A DNA stretch of 64,000 bases from Bacillus pseudomycoides DSM 12442 (GTDB lineage: Bacteria; Bacillota; Bacilli; Bacillales; Bacillaceae_G): assembly GCF_000161455.1 (NCBI RefSeq), contig NZ_CM000745.1, positions 1,526,063-1,590,062 on the forward strand. Reading direction: 5' to 3'. The position numbers and the translations under genes were made by a program. This document shows positions 17,280-26,355 of this stretch, in pieces. The first letter of the stretch is position 1. Every line of letters starts with the position of its first letter. Below the pieces are notes generated by a model, which ran no database searches, was not told where the DNA came from, and saw only the letters and a list, made by a program, of their open reading frames with translations.

Positions 17280-18689
17280 TTGAAATCACCTACAGATAAC
17301 ACCCAAGAAGGTGTAGAATCACAAAATCATGAGAAGGAAAAGAAACCGATATGGAAATCAATGTCCATGTTCTTAGTTCCTTTACTTTTAAGTAATGTAT
17401 TACAATCAGTTGGACAATTGTTTGGGATGGTAGTGGTAGGACGATGGCTCGGTGTGAATGATTTAGCTGCCATTTCTGCATTCTTTCCATTGTTCTTTCT
17501 ACTTGTTTCATTTGTAATTGGAATTGGCTCTGGTAGTTCAATTTTGATTGGGCAAGCGTTTGGTGCTCGTAATGAAGAGCGTTTAAAAGCAATCGTTGGT
17601 ACAACATTGACCTTTACATTTGTTATTGGAGTCATTTTAGCGATAGTTGGAAGTATATTCGCAATGGACATTATGCGCCTTATGGGTACACCAGAAAACA
17701 TTATTGATATGAGTGTTCACTATGCACGTATCTTATTTATTTCAATGCCGGTCTTATTCTTATATTTTGCATATACAACATTTATGCGAGGTACAGGAGA
17801 TTCCAAAACGCCATTTTACTTTTTAATTGTTAGTACAGTATTGAACATGATATTGTTGCCTGTTCTTATTTTTGGTTGGTTAGGATTGCCAGAACTTGAT
17901 GTTTATGGAGCAGCTTATGCTTCTGTTATATCAACGATTATAACGTTTGTTGTAATGCTTATTTATTTAAAGAAGAAAAATCATCCATTGCAATTGGATG
18001 GGGCAGTACGAAAATATCTTCGGATGGATTGGGAATTATTAAAGTTATTACTACGTCTTGGTATTCCAGCAAGTATTAATATGATATTAGTTTCGTTATC
18101 TGAGATTGCAGTCATTGCATTTGTAAATCGCTTCGGTTCTGATGCGACCGCAGCCTATGGAGTCGTGAACCAAGTGGCAAGTTATGTACAAATGCCAGCA
18201 GTGAGTCTTGGAATTACAGTATCCATTTTTGCTGCACAATCCATTGGTGCGAATCAATTTGATCGATTACAGAAAGTTGTTCGGGCAGGTATTGTGATGA
18301 ATTATATCATCGGCGGGGTATTAATTGCTCTTATTTATTTGTTCTCAAGAGAAATTTTATCATTGTTCTTAACAAGTCCAAATACAATCGAAATTGCTCA
18401 TAGTTTAGTGATGATTACATTATGGAGTTATTTAATTTTCGGTCATGCGCAAATTATTGGTGCGACAATGCGAGCAAGTGGAACCGTACTATGGCCGACT
18501 ATTATCGGTGTTGTATCAATTTGGCTTGTAGAAGTTCCTGTTGCCTATTACCTTTCGTATCATACAAGTCTTGGTATAAAGGGTATATGGATTGGATATC
18601 CAGCAGCATTTATTGTGAGTTTACTTTTACAATATGGGTATTATAAACTTTCATGGCAGAAGAAACGGATTACGCGACTTGTTAGTTAG
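17280..18689 (+). CDS. MATE-family multidrug efflux transporter
   Basis: 469 residues: a polar 24-residue N-terminus followed by 12 membrane segments in two homologous halves (first half WKSMSMFLVPLLLSNVLQSVGQ, GVNDLAAISAFFPLF, GSGSSILIGQAFGA; second half begins LLKLLLRLGIPASINMIL). MATE proteins export cationic drugs or metabolites using Na+ or H+. TTG 17280 is the only usable start: it follows AAAGGAG, and the nearby ATG at 17272 is in a frame that stops at once. Probably co-transcribed with the upstream regulator and followed by a strong terminator. Confidence 0.9.
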   Translation: MKSPTDNTQEGVESQNHEKEKKPIWKSMSMFLVPLLLSNVLQSVGQLFGMVVVGRWLGVNDLAAISAFFPLFFLLVSFVIGIGSGSSILIGQAFGARNEERLKAIVGTTLTFTFVIGVILAIVGSIFAMDIMRLMGTPENIIDMSVHYARILFISMPVLFLYFAYTTFMRGTGDSKTPFYFLIVSTVLNMILLPVLIFGWLGLPELDVYGAAYASVISTIITFVVMLIYLKKKNHPLQLDGAVRKYLRMDWELLKLLLRLGIPASINMILVSLSEIAVIAFVNRFGSDATAAYGVVNQVASYVQMPAVSLGITVSIFAAQSIGANQFDRLQKVVRAGIVMNYIIGGVLIALIYLFSREILSLFLTSPNTIEIAHSLVMITLWSYLIFGHAQIIGATMRASGTVLWPTIIGVVSIWLVEVPVAYYLSYHTSLGIKGIWIGYPAAFIVSLLLQYGYYKLSWQKKRITRLVS

Positions 18690-18703
18690 ATTGAAAGTAA
18701 ATA

Positions 18704-18745
18704 AAAATGTTCCTAAGCTTGAAAGCTTAGGGACATTTTTATTTT
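18704..18745. terminator. Terminator between MATE and peptidase E genes
   Basis: AAATGTTCCTAAGCTT...AAGCTTAGGGACATTTTT inverted repeat, usable by both convergent genes. Confidence 0.85.
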
Positions 18746-18758
18746 GTATGAGTACAAC

Positions 18759-19457
18759 TCATAAATAACTTTTCAAAGTTACATCAAAATGGTGTCTTAT
18801 GAGTTTTCCATCATTCATATAGAATTCCCAAGCTTTCTCTGGATCTCCGATAATCTCAAAGGAATTTTCTGTTATATATAAAGCACAATTATCCTCTAAA
18901 GCAATTCCATCTATATCACATGCATGATTTTGTAAGAATAGATGGAAAGCAGTTGCTCTATCTGGCTGATTGTAATGGGGACAGAAGTGTTTGTTTACCA
19001 TATTCCAGCCATCGCTTTCTATATAGCCATCTCCTTTATAATTAGAACGGAAGCCGGTTGTAAACCAGCACATAGCACCAGAGCTATATCCTGCAATGAA
19101 TGTTCCATTGTGTAGGGCTGCTATTAACTTTTCATCTATTTTGTTTTCTTTCCACTTTTCAAGCATATTGATATAATTTCCTCCGCCTAGATAGATGAAA
19201 TCAGCAAAATGAATCATTTCACTTATTGTATCTTCGCTATAGCTTTCTTTTATGCAACATAGAATGTGAACATCACACCCTAACTGCTTTTCAAATGTTT
19301 CTCTAAATTCTTTTATATAACCTTCATCATCATTGCTTGCTGTTGGGATAAACAATACTCTTGGAGATTGTTTCCCAGTTAGTTCTATAAGTCGTTGATT
19401 TATATGGAAATGATCTGTCTGTTCGAGATAACCTCCGCCAATTACAGCTAACTTCAT
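18759..19457 (-). CDS. Peptidase E-like (S51 family) hydrolase
   Basis: 232 residues with the class I glutamine amidotransferase-like fold of S51 peptidases. The nucleophile Ser is in FIAGYSSGAMCWF, the preceding FIYLGGGNYINML strand is typical, and the ADHF-like start (KLAVIGGGYLEQTDH) matches. Family enzymes cleave dipeptides with N-terminal Asp or act on related substrates such as cyanophycin; this Bacillus branch is uncharacterised. It converges with the MATE gene and has no operon partner. Confidence 0.8.
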   Translation of the reverse strand: MKLAVIGGGYLEQTDHFHINQRLIELTGKQSPRVLFIPTASNDDEGYIKEFRETFEKQLGCDVHILCCIKESYSEDTISEMIHFADFIYLGGGNYINMLEKWKENKIDEKLIAALHNGTFIAGYSSGAMCWFTTGFRSNYKGDGYIESDGWNMVNKHFCPHYNQPDRATAFHLFLQNHACDIDGIALEDNCALYITENSFEIIGDPEKAWEFYMNDGKLIRHHFDVTLKSYL

Positions 19458-19626
19458 AATGAAGCACCACCTAATAGATTTTTATTATTGATAAAATTTC
19501 GCTACAGGAGAGTGGCTTTCCTTCTGCAACAAAAGATGAAAAGTAAAAAGTATGAATGAATAAAGGAAAGGTGTGTGATATACCGAAGTTAAATAAAAAG
19601 TGAACTCGATAATGGGAGGAAAAATA

Positions 19627-20181
19627 GTGAAAAAATTAATTGTAATTATACTAGCTGGAGCACTTATTTGGGCTGGAGTTAACTTTTATAATTCCAAGCA
19701 AGAAGAAAAAGAACGGAAAGCAAAACAAGCAGCACTGCAAGAGAAAGAAGTATTACCTCAAGTAGGATTTAAGGCGCCGAAAATCACACTAAAAGGATTA
19801 GACGGAAAGCTTTATTCATTAAATGATGCAAAAGGAAAACCGTATGTTATCAATTTCTGGGCGTCATGGTGTGGACCATGTGAAATGGAAGCGCCGGACT
19901 TAGTTCGTCTTTACGATAAATATAAAGGTGAAATCGAAATTTTTGCGGTGAATGCAACGATTGGAGATGCAGTACAAGAAGCAAAGGCGTTTGCAGATCG
20001 TTTTGGATTTAAGTTCCCAATTTTATTAGATATGGATGGGGTGGCGGGACTTGATTATAAAATTGTTTCACTGCCAACAACGTTTTTTGTTGATAAAGAT
20101 GGGATTATTGTAGATCAAGCGCGTGGAGTATTACCTCCGGATCAGTTGGAAAAGAAATTCAAACAATTAATTGAGAAGTAA
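19627..20181 (+). CDS. ResA/TlpA-like membrane-anchored thiol-disulfide oxidoreductase
   Basis: 184 residues. An N-terminal membrane anchor (about 3-18) is followed by a charged linker and a thioredoxin fold with active site WCGPC (ASWCGPCEMEAPDLV) and the cis-Pro loop SLPTTFF. Such proteins reduce disulfides on the outer face of the membrane, for example ResA in cytochrome c maturation and StoA in spore cortex synthesis. No cytochrome or spore genes lie nearby, so the client is unknown. GTG 19627 is chosen since GGGAGGA ends six bases before it; earlier in-frame GTG/ATG codons lack a site. Confidence 0.85.
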   Translation: MKKLIVIILAGALIWAGVNFYNSKQEEKERKAKQAALQEKEVLPQVGFKAPKITLKGLDGKLYSLNDAKGKPYVINFWASWCGPCEMEAPDLVRLYDKYKGEIEIFAVNATIGDAVQEAKAFADRFGFKFPILLDMDGVAGLDYKIVSLPTTFFVDKDGIIVDQARGVLPPDQLEKKFKQLIEK

Positions 20182-20242
20182 GAGGGGGATAAAGGTTACA
20201 AAGCTTCTCATAGGGATAGGAAATGGAAGTGGGTGATTTCCA

Positions 20243-20407
20243 ATGATATCATTTTTCACTATTTCATGTGCTACTATATTTATAGAGATTAGCATTATTC
20301 ATATGTATTGGGAGTTTATTGTGAGAAGATTCCTTCTTTTTTGTTTTCTCTCTCTTTACAACTATCATTTAGAGGAGTATATTAACAATCAGAATAGCTC
20401 AATGTAG
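20243..20407 (+). CDS. Possible small membrane peptide (weak)
   Basis: 54 codons from ATG 20243, strongly hydrophobic (FFTISCATIFIEISIIHMYWEF). The IIHMYW segment vaguely recalls DUF3995 membrane proteins, so it may be a decayed remnant rather than a gene. The ribosome-binding site is poor (GTGGGTGAT). Low confidence. Confidence 0.25.
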   Translation: MISFFTISCATIFIEISIIHMYWEFIVRRFLLFCFLSLYNYHLEEYINNQNSSM

Positions 20408-20424
20408 ATTTTACAGCCAAATAA

Positions 20425-20562
20425 TAAATCGCTTAATCCACTTCAGGAGCGGGGGAACCAAATTTGTGCATTGTCACTAGGGGTGAATCCTTTTATAGGT
20501 AGGGCTACTCTCAAGGCCCGAATCCGACAGCTAACCTCGTCAGCGTTTTGAGAGGGGGGCTT
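20425..20562 (+). ncRNA. c-di-AMP riboswitch (ydaO/yuaA) upstream of kdpA
   Basis: The conserved ydaO landmarks occur in order: CGCTTAATCCAC, CAGGAGCGGGGGAACCAAA, GGGGTGAATCC, AGGTAGGGC, CTCTCAAGGCCCGAATCCGA, CAGCTAACCTCGTCAGCG, and a closing GAGAGGGGGG. In Bacilli this RNA turns off K+ uptake genes when c-di-AMP is high, through a downstream terminator, which is present here (20573-20606). Its placement before kdpA matches known biology in this species group. Confidence 0.92.
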
Positions 20563-20572
20563 GTGTGTGTAA

Positions 20573-20607
20573 AAAACACTAGGTGCAACCTGGTGTTTTC
20601 TTTTTAT
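20573..20607 (+). terminator. Expression-platform terminator of the c-di-AMP riboswitch
   Basis: AAAACACTAGGT...ACCTGGTGTTTT stem with a T-rich tail, between the aptamer and kdpA. Confidence 0.85.
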
Positions 20608-20670
20608 TCTCTTGATGGTAAAATATAACATTTGTTTTTGAGTGTAATGGAAACAGAGAGGGGAAAGAGG

Positions 20671-22338
20671 ATGAACTGGCTTACAAGTCTAATTACAATT
20701 GGCCTATTCGTAATTGTTGCAAAACCGATGGGAGACTATATATACAATGCTTTTCAGCGTAAGGAACCATTTCAAAAGGTATTTGGCCCACTGGAAAACA
20801 TCTTATTTAAAATTGCTGGGATTAAAGGGCATAGTCAGACTTGGAAACAATATATGTTTTGCTTAATGAGCACAAATTTTTTCTGTATCTTGGTTGTATA
20901 TTCGATATTTCGATTACAAGGGATTCTTCCATTAAACCCGAATCACTTTTTAGGATTAGAACCAACATTAGCATTTCATACAGCAATTACATTTATGACG
21001 AATGCGAATTTACAACACTATGGGGGAGAAAGTAGTTTATCATATTTCTCTCAAATGGTAGGTGTGACATTTATGATGTTTGCGGCACCTGCAACTTCAT
21101 TGTCAATTGGTATTACGTTTATTCGTGTACTAGCGGGGAAAAGAATAGGAAACTTCTTTGTTGATTTTGTACAAGCAATTACAAGAGTATTATTGCCAAT
21201 TTCATTTGTGGCATCATTGATATTTGTGGTTTTAGGGACACCGCAAACACTGGATCCAACAATTGTTGTGAAAACGTTGGAAGGAACGGCACAAGAAATT
21301 CCTCGTGGACCGGTAGCGTCTTTGCTTTCTATTAAAGAACTTGGTGACAATGGAGGAGGTTTTTTGGGAACAGTTTCTGCGCATCCTTTTGAAAATCCCA
21401 ATATGATAAGTAACGTGCTACAAATGATGTTACAAATGTTAATTCCGATGGCTTTTCCATTTGTATACGGAAGAATGGTTGGCAATCGGAAACAAGGTAG
21501 AATGTTTTTTATATCAATGTTCATTCTTTTGATTATCGGATTTTGTACGCTTGCTATATCTGAATTGAAGGGGAATCCATTGTTAAATCAATTAGGGATA
21601 GAAAGTTCACAAGGAAATATGGAAGGGAAAGAAACTCGTCTTGGCGTCATCTCTTCTGCTTTATATGCAACTGTTACAAGTGCCTCTGGAACAGGTGGTG
21701 TTAATACAACACACGACACATTAACACCGATTGGTGGAATGGTTCCACTTATAAACATGCTTTTAGGTACCGTGTTTGGAGGGATCGGACTTGGGTTTAT
21801 GAATGTCGTCATGTATGCAATGATTGCTGTGTTTCTAGCCGGATTAATGGTGGGACGTACACCGGAGTTTCTTAACAAAAAAATAGAAGGAAAAGAAATG
21901 AAGTTAATAGCAGTCACGATTGTGTCTCAGCCATTACTTATTCTTGGAACTGCAGCGATTGCATTTTCTACGAATCTAGGAACAGATGCAATTTCTAATC
22001 CGGGTTTTCATGGTTTAACGCAAATTATATATGAATACACGTCATCTGCTGTTAACAACGGATCCGGATTTGAAGGATTAAGGGATAACACGCCTTTTTG
22101 GAATCTTTCAACGGGAATTGTTATGTATATTGGTAGATATTTAGGTGTGATTACAATGCTTGCCGTCGCAGTTGGACTCAAAAGGAAAAAGGTTGTACTT
22201 GAGACTAGAGGAACCTTTCAAACAGATAATCGGCTATTTGGAGGAATTCTACTTGGGACTATCTTTTTAATAGGTGCCTTAACATTTCTGCCGGTACTTA
22301 TACTAGGACCGGTTGCTGAATTTCTTACAATATCATAG
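20671..22338 (+). CDS. kdpA: K+-transporting ATPase subunit KdpA (orphan)
   Basis: 555 residues, full length for KdpA, with intact ends. Four selectivity-filter-type loops are visible, for example AITFMTNANLQHYGGE, LGDNGGGFLG, TSASGTGGVNTTHD and AVNNGSGFEGL. KdpA is the K+-conducting subunit of the KdpFABC pump and needs the P-type ATPase KdpB plus KdpC. Neither gene follows: the next gene is dsdA 180 bases downstream. No kdpF-like peptide precedes it. ATG 20671 follows AGAGGGGAAAGAGG; an earlier in-frame start at 20632 is less likely. Expression is expected to be shut off by c-di-AMP. Confidence 0.9.
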   Translation: MNWLTSLITIGLFVIVAKPMGDYIYNAFQRKEPFQKVFGPLENILFKIAGIKGHSQTWKQYMFCLMSTNFFCILVVYSIFRLQGILPLNPNHFLGLEPTLAFHTAITFMTNANLQHYGGESSLSYFSQMVGVTFMMFAAPATSLSIGITFIRVLAGKRIGNFFVDFVQAITRVLLPISFVASLIFVVLGTPQTLDPTIVVKTLEGTAQEIPRGPVASLLSIKELGDNGGGFLGTVSAHPFENPNMISNVLQMMLQMLIPMAFPFVYGRMVGNRKQGRMFFISMFILLIIGFCTLAISELKGNPLLNQLGIESSQGNMEGKETRLGVISSALYATVTSASGTGGVNTTHDTLTPIGGMVPLINMLLGTVFGGIGLGFMNVVMYAMIAVFLAGLMVGRTPEFLNKKIEGKEMKLIAVTIVSQPLLILGTAAIAFSTNLGTDAISNPGFHGLTQIIYEYTSSAVNNGSGFEGLRDNTPFWNLSTGIVMYIGRYLGVITMLAVAVGLKRKKVVLETRGTFQTDNRLFGGILLGTIFLIGALTFLPVLILGPVAEFLTIS

Positions 22339-22517
22339 TGAAACTTTAATTTGTTTAGGCTTTTACTAATGCATTCTCTTTAACAAAGTGTTAAATTTAA
22401 TTTAATTAAAGTAAATAAAATTAACATAAAAATGATTATATGTTAAACTGTATTAAAATTAATTTAATGTAATTTTATTGTGCAAATTGCTATAAGAAAA
22501 TTAGGAGGATTAGATAA
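22339..22517. other. AT-rich kdpA-dsdA junction
   Basis: 180 bases of about 80% A+T with repeated TTTAATTTAATTAAA and TTAAAATTAATTTAA tracts and no trace of kdpB in any frame. It may hold the dsdA promoter and regulator sites, and could be the scar of a kdpBC loss. Confidence 0.5.
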
Positions 22518-23873
22518 ATGAAGGAGATTGAAAGCAAAGATATACAAAAATGGAAAGGCCAATATCCTTTACTAAGCAGGCTCATTTCGATGGAAGAAGT
22601 ATTTTGGATTAATCCCAATATCGAAAAATTTCAAACGGGAATTAAAAAATCCCCCCTCACTCAAGAAGATGTAAGGGATGCAGAGGAAAGGTTGAAACGT
22701 TTTGCTCCATATATTGCTAAGGTTTTTCCAGAAACAAAAGGAATGAACGGTATCATAGAATCACCTTTAGTGAGAGTTCCTTCCATGAAACAATCCTTAG
22801 AACAGGATTATCAACAACCTATATTAGGTGAATTATTGTTAAAGTGTGATAGTCATCTTCCTATATCAGGATCTATTAAAGCAAGAGGGGGAATTTATGA
22901 AATTCTCAAACATGCAGAGGAATTAGCTTTTCAACATCAAATGTTAACGATACAAGATGATTATTCGATTTTAGATAGTGATAAGTTTCGAAGTTTCTTC
23001 TCGCAATATTCAATTGCAGTAGGCTCGACTGGAAATTTAGGTCTTAGTATAGGTATTATGAGTGCTAAGTTAGGTTTTAATGTGACTGTTCATATGTCAG
23101 CCGATGCAAAAGAGTGGAAAAAAGATTTGTTAAGAAGTAAAAATGTGACAGTGATTGAATACGAAGCTGATTATAGTAAAGCGGTAGAAGAAGGGCGACT
23201 GCAAGCAAATGCAGACCCTAGTTGCTATTTTGTTGATGATGAAAACTCCCATGATTTGTTTTTAGGATATGCGGTAGCGGCATCTCGTTTGCAAAAACAA
23301 TTAGAAGAGTTAGAGATAACAGTAAATGATGAACATCCTTTATTTGTTTACCTTCCGTGCGGAGTAGGTGGTGGGCCTGGAGGAGTAGCATTTGGCTTAA
23401 AGTTATTGTATAAAGACAATGCCCATTGTTTCTTTGCAGAACCTACCCACTCTCCATGTATGTTACTTGGTTTAATGACTGGACTTCATGATAAAATTTC
23501 TGTACAAGATATTGGCATTGATAATGTCACAGACGCGGACGGACTTGCTGTAGGAAGACCATCTGGATTTGTGGGTAAAACTATGGAACCTTTTTTAAGT
23601 GGTAGTTATACAGTTAGCGATGAACAGTTGTATAAGTTACTTAAGAAATTAGTCGATACAGAGGGGCTCCATTTAGAACCTTCTGCACTAGCAGGGATGA
23701 TAGGACCAATGAAATTATGTAAAGAGGGAACCGATTATTTATTGAAGCATAATTTAACAGAAAAAGTGAGGAAGGGTACACATATTATTTGGGGGACTGG
23801 TGGAAGTATGGTTCCTGAAGAAGTGAGGAAGCAATATTATCAAAAAGGCTTGAATTTAGCGATAGAGAACTAG
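22518..23873 (+). CDS. dsdA: D-serine dehydratase (D-serine ammonia-lyase)
   Basis: 451 residues, fold type II PLP enzyme. The Schiff-base lysine is K121 in SGSIKARGG, the phosphate-binding Gly-rich loop is PCGVGGGPGG, and the motif VGSTGNLGLSIGI binds the substrate carboxylate. It converts D-serine to pyruvate and ammonia, detoxifying D-serine. AGGAGG ribosome-binding site nine bases before the ATG. No adjacent dsdX or dsdC; monocistronic with its own terminator. Confidence 0.93.
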   Translation: MKEIESKDIQKWKGQYPLLSRLISMEEVFWINPNIEKFQTGIKKSPLTQEDVRDAEERLKRFAPYIAKVFPETKGMNGIIESPLVRVPSMKQSLEQDYQQPILGELLLKCDSHLPISGSIKARGGIYEILKHAEELAFQHQMLTIQDDYSILDSDKFRSFFSQYSIAVGSTGNLGLSIGIMSAKLGFNVTVHMSADAKEWKKDLLRSKNVTVIEYEADYSKAVEEGRLQANADPSCYFVDDENSHDLFLGYAVAASRLQKQLEELEITVNDEHPLFVYLPCGVGGGPGGVAFGLKLLYKDNAHCFFAEPTHSPCMLLGLMTGLHDKISVQDIGIDNVTDADGLAVGRPSGFVGKTMEPFLSGSYTVSDEQLYKLLKKLVDTEGLHLEPSALAGMIGPMKLCKEGTDYLLKHNLTEKVRKGTHIIWGTGGSMVPEEVRKQYYQKGLNLAIEN

Positions 23874-23882
23874 AAGTAATTT

Positions 23883-23919
23883 AACACGAGGGTAGTTTAA
23901 CCCCCGTGTTTTTTTATTC
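23883..23919 (+). terminator. Rho-independent terminator of dsdA
   Basis: ACACGAGGGTAG...CCCCCGTGT stem followed by T7. Confidence 0.8.
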
Positions 23920-24064
23920 GAATTTTTTTGTTATTTTTAACGTGGTTCATTATAGTATAGATATAGGCTTTTTTTGAAAGTAAGGACTTGACGATATAAG
24001 CTTAATAAATTCGTTATACAATAGAAAGCTTCATTTTACATAAATAAGAGGATGTGTATATACA

Positions 24065-25312
24065 ATGTCACTACAGTCAAAATATTTAGCGGGTATTTCA
24101 CTTGGGGTAATGGGAGTAGGGTTTGCGGCGACTATTCCATTTCAGGAATCGATGATAGGAACAATTGTACAAGGTGGATTTGAAGCAGGATTAGTAGGGG
24201 GGCTTGCTGATTGGTTTGCAGTCACGGCACTATTCCGTCATCCAATGGGAATTCCAATTCCGCATACAGCCCTACTTCCAAAAAATCGTAAACGGATTAC
24301 GAAAGGCCTCGTTTCCACACTGGAGAATGATTGGCTGACAAAAGAAAGCATAACAAATAAAGTGAAGGAAATGAAGTTAGCACAAATGGTGTTACAGATT
24401 GCAGAAAGAGAGCTGCAATCTGATGCTGTGAAAAAAGGGATTGTTACAATTGCTGAAAAAGCGATTCTTCAAATTGATATCGAAAAGTTAGCTATTGTAA
24501 TTGAAAAAGAATTAAAAACATATTTACATACGATTAATACAGGAAATATACTGCAAGTCCTTATTGATCAATTGGTTGTACAAGAATATGATGAAAAAAC
24601 ACTTGATTACATGTTAGTTAAAGCGAAAGAGTGGACGGCTCAAGATGAAGCCCGTTATCAACTTGGAAGTTTAGGCATGAAAGCGATGGAAAATATAAAA
24701 GTGGATGGATTCTTGCAATTTACTCTAAAATCTTTCATGAATATTGTAGATGAAGAAAAAATCGGAAGCATATTGCAGAAGTTCGTGATTAGTAATATCA
24801 GTAGTTTACAAAATCCTGATAATACCACAAGACAACTTATATTAGTGAAAGTTCGTCAAGAACTTATTAATGTGAAGGAAAATGAAGCGGTATTACAGGA
24901 ATTAGAGAATTGGAAAGAAAGTTGGATCGCAAATTGGAATGCGGCTGACAAGATAAAAGAATTGTTAGGACAAGCGCAGGTAAGAGCAGTCGCTTTTATT
25001 AAAAAAGAAGAGTTTGCAGATCAATATCTTCTTCCATTTTTAACGAAGCAAATGAACAAAGTGAAAGAAGATCCAGTAACAGTTCAAAAAATAGAAGGCT
25101 GGTTGCAAAAGCAAATTGTAAATCTTGTTGAAAATAATCATTCCAAGATTGGAAAGCTTGTACAAGAAAACCTTGATAAGTTAGACGATCAAACATTGAT
25201 TGAAATGATTGAAAATAACGTAGGCAAAGATTTGCAATGGATTCGTGTGAATGGTGCTGTTTGCGGGTTTATGATTGGGTTAGTTTTGGAAGGGATTAAA
25301 GCACTTATATAG
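24065..25312 (+). CDS. DUF445 family membrane-associated protein
   Basis: 415 residues. It has an N-terminal membrane segment plus the conserved GGFEAGLVGGLADWFAVTALFRHPMGIPIPHTALLPKNR block, a long mostly helical, charged middle (about 70-385), and a hydrophobic C-terminal hairpin (WIRVNGAVCGFMIGLVLEGIKALI). This is the DUF445 layout; the function is not established. Single gene with a terminator. Confidence 0.8.
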   Translation: MSLQSKYLAGISLGVMGVGFAATIPFQESMIGTIVQGGFEAGLVGGLADWFAVTALFRHPMGIPIPHTALLPKNRKRITKGLVSTLENDWLTKESITNKVKEMKLAQMVLQIAERELQSDAVKKGIVTIAEKAILQIDIEKLAIVIEKELKTYLHTINTGNILQVLIDQLVVQEYDEKTLDYMLVKAKEWTAQDEARYQLGSLGMKAMENIKVDGFLQFTLKSFMNIVDEEKIGSILQKFVISNISSLQNPDNTTRQLILVKVRQELINVKENEAVLQELENWKESWIANWNAADKIKELLGQAQVRAVAFIKKEEFADQYLLPFLTKQMNKVKEDPVTVQKIEGWLQKQIVNLVENNHSKIGKLVQENLDKLDDQTLIEMIENNVGKDLQWIRVNGAVCGFMIGLVLEGIKALI

Positions 25313-25313
25313 A

Positions 25314-25360
25314 AAAAAACCTTCCTCATGATATGAAATGCATGTGGAAGGTTTTTAGTA
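25314..25360 (+). terminator. Rho-independent terminator after the DUF445 gene
   Basis: AAAAAACCTTCC...GGAAGGTTTTT inverted repeat, possibly bidirectional. Confidence 0.8.
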
Positions 25361-25398
25361 TCCGAAGAAGTTTCCTTCCTCAATTATATGCTAGCGTT

Positions 25399-26355
25399 TC
25401 ATTCTTCAAGAAGGCTTATGTTTGTATTATAAGCTTTTTGAATGTTTAGCTGATGTGTTCCGTTTCCGAGCTTTAGTGTGTTTTTATACCATTGTTCTTG
25501 CTGATTTGAATCTGGATTTTCTTTTGAAGAATTATTCACCTTTTTCGTTAACTCTTCTACATGTTCCCAAGGTGTATTCCCATGAGAATCTTTTTGATTT
25601 GTTACTGCTGATAGTGTTATGTCGCTATCTTTTACAAGATGAACAGACACGTTTAATATTTCTTGTACAGACCAATTGCTTTGTAATTGGCCTGGGTAAA
25701 GAGAGAGTTCTCTTTCAGGACCGCGAATTTCCACATTTTTATTCTGCGGGAGGACAAGTGTTGCTGTCATTCTTGACTGTGAAGCAAAGAATTTATGGTG
25801 AACAGGTAATGGTTTTAATGTCACATACATTGTTTCACCAACTGTGTGAATGGCAATGAAATCTTCCTGTTTTAGTTTGTTCTTTTCATTTGCTTTCATA
25901 GTCATTTCATATGTTCCTAATAAATGCACTTTATTAATGTTACTACCTTCTATTGTAAGAGGAGTATTACTCGTATCAACTACAATCTTTTTAATAGAAT
26001 CAGGGATGTCATGTTGCACTTCTGGGATGTTATTCGTTTGCTCAGTTGTTCCAATGGAATAACGAATCTCCTCTAGTAATCCAGTGGATAATAAGAAATA
26101 GAATGAAATTCCAACGGTCCCTAATGCGCCGATAAAGAAAATACTAAATATATCATATTTAATAATAGGCTGCTCTTTTTTAGAGAATGTAACGTATAGT
26201 AAAATCTCGATGCCAAGCACAATGAAAAGAATAGGCCACCATGCTGTGAAGTTATCAAATACTTGTATACCTTTTATAGTTGAAAATAATAAGAAACAAC
26301 CTAATGTGATAATTGAAATCCCCATAGATACCGTTCCTACACGCCATGTTCTCAT
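25399..26355 (-). CDS. LiaF-like membrane protein of the ECF sigma operon
   Basis: 318 residues. The N-terminal third has four hydrophobic segments, including the pair WWPILFIVLGIEILL typical of the LiaF/DUF5668 transmembrane module. The rest (about 115-318) is an extracytoplasmic, Asn/Ser-rich beta-type region like the putative adhesin/DUF4097 class. Its ATG overlaps the stop of the TM2-like gene (ATGA, 26352-26355), making it the last gene of a four-gene operon headed by an ECF sigma factor. LiaF-type proteins often tune envelope-stress signalling; the role here is inferred. Confidence 0.7.
   Translation of the reverse strand: MRTWRVGTVSMGISIITLGCFLLFSTIKGIQVFDNFTAWWPILFIVLGIEILLYVTFSKKEQPIIKYDIFSIFFIGALGTVGISFYFLLSTGLLEEIRYSIGTTEQTNNIPEVQHDIPDSIKKIVVDTSNTPLTIEGSNINKVHLLGTYEMTMKANEKNKLKQEDFIAIHTVGETMYVTLKPLPVHHKFFASQSRMTATLVLPQNKNVEIRGPERELSLYPGQLQSNWSVQEILNVSVHLVKDSDITLSAVTNQKDSHGNTPWEHVEELTKKVNNSSKENPDSNQQEQWYKNTLKLGNGTHQLNIQKAYNTNISLLEE

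Noticed and set aside
20443..20631. 62-codon minus-strand frame over the kdpA leader
   Set aside because: Covers the conserved c-di-AMP riboswitch; the conservation there is RNA structure, not coding.
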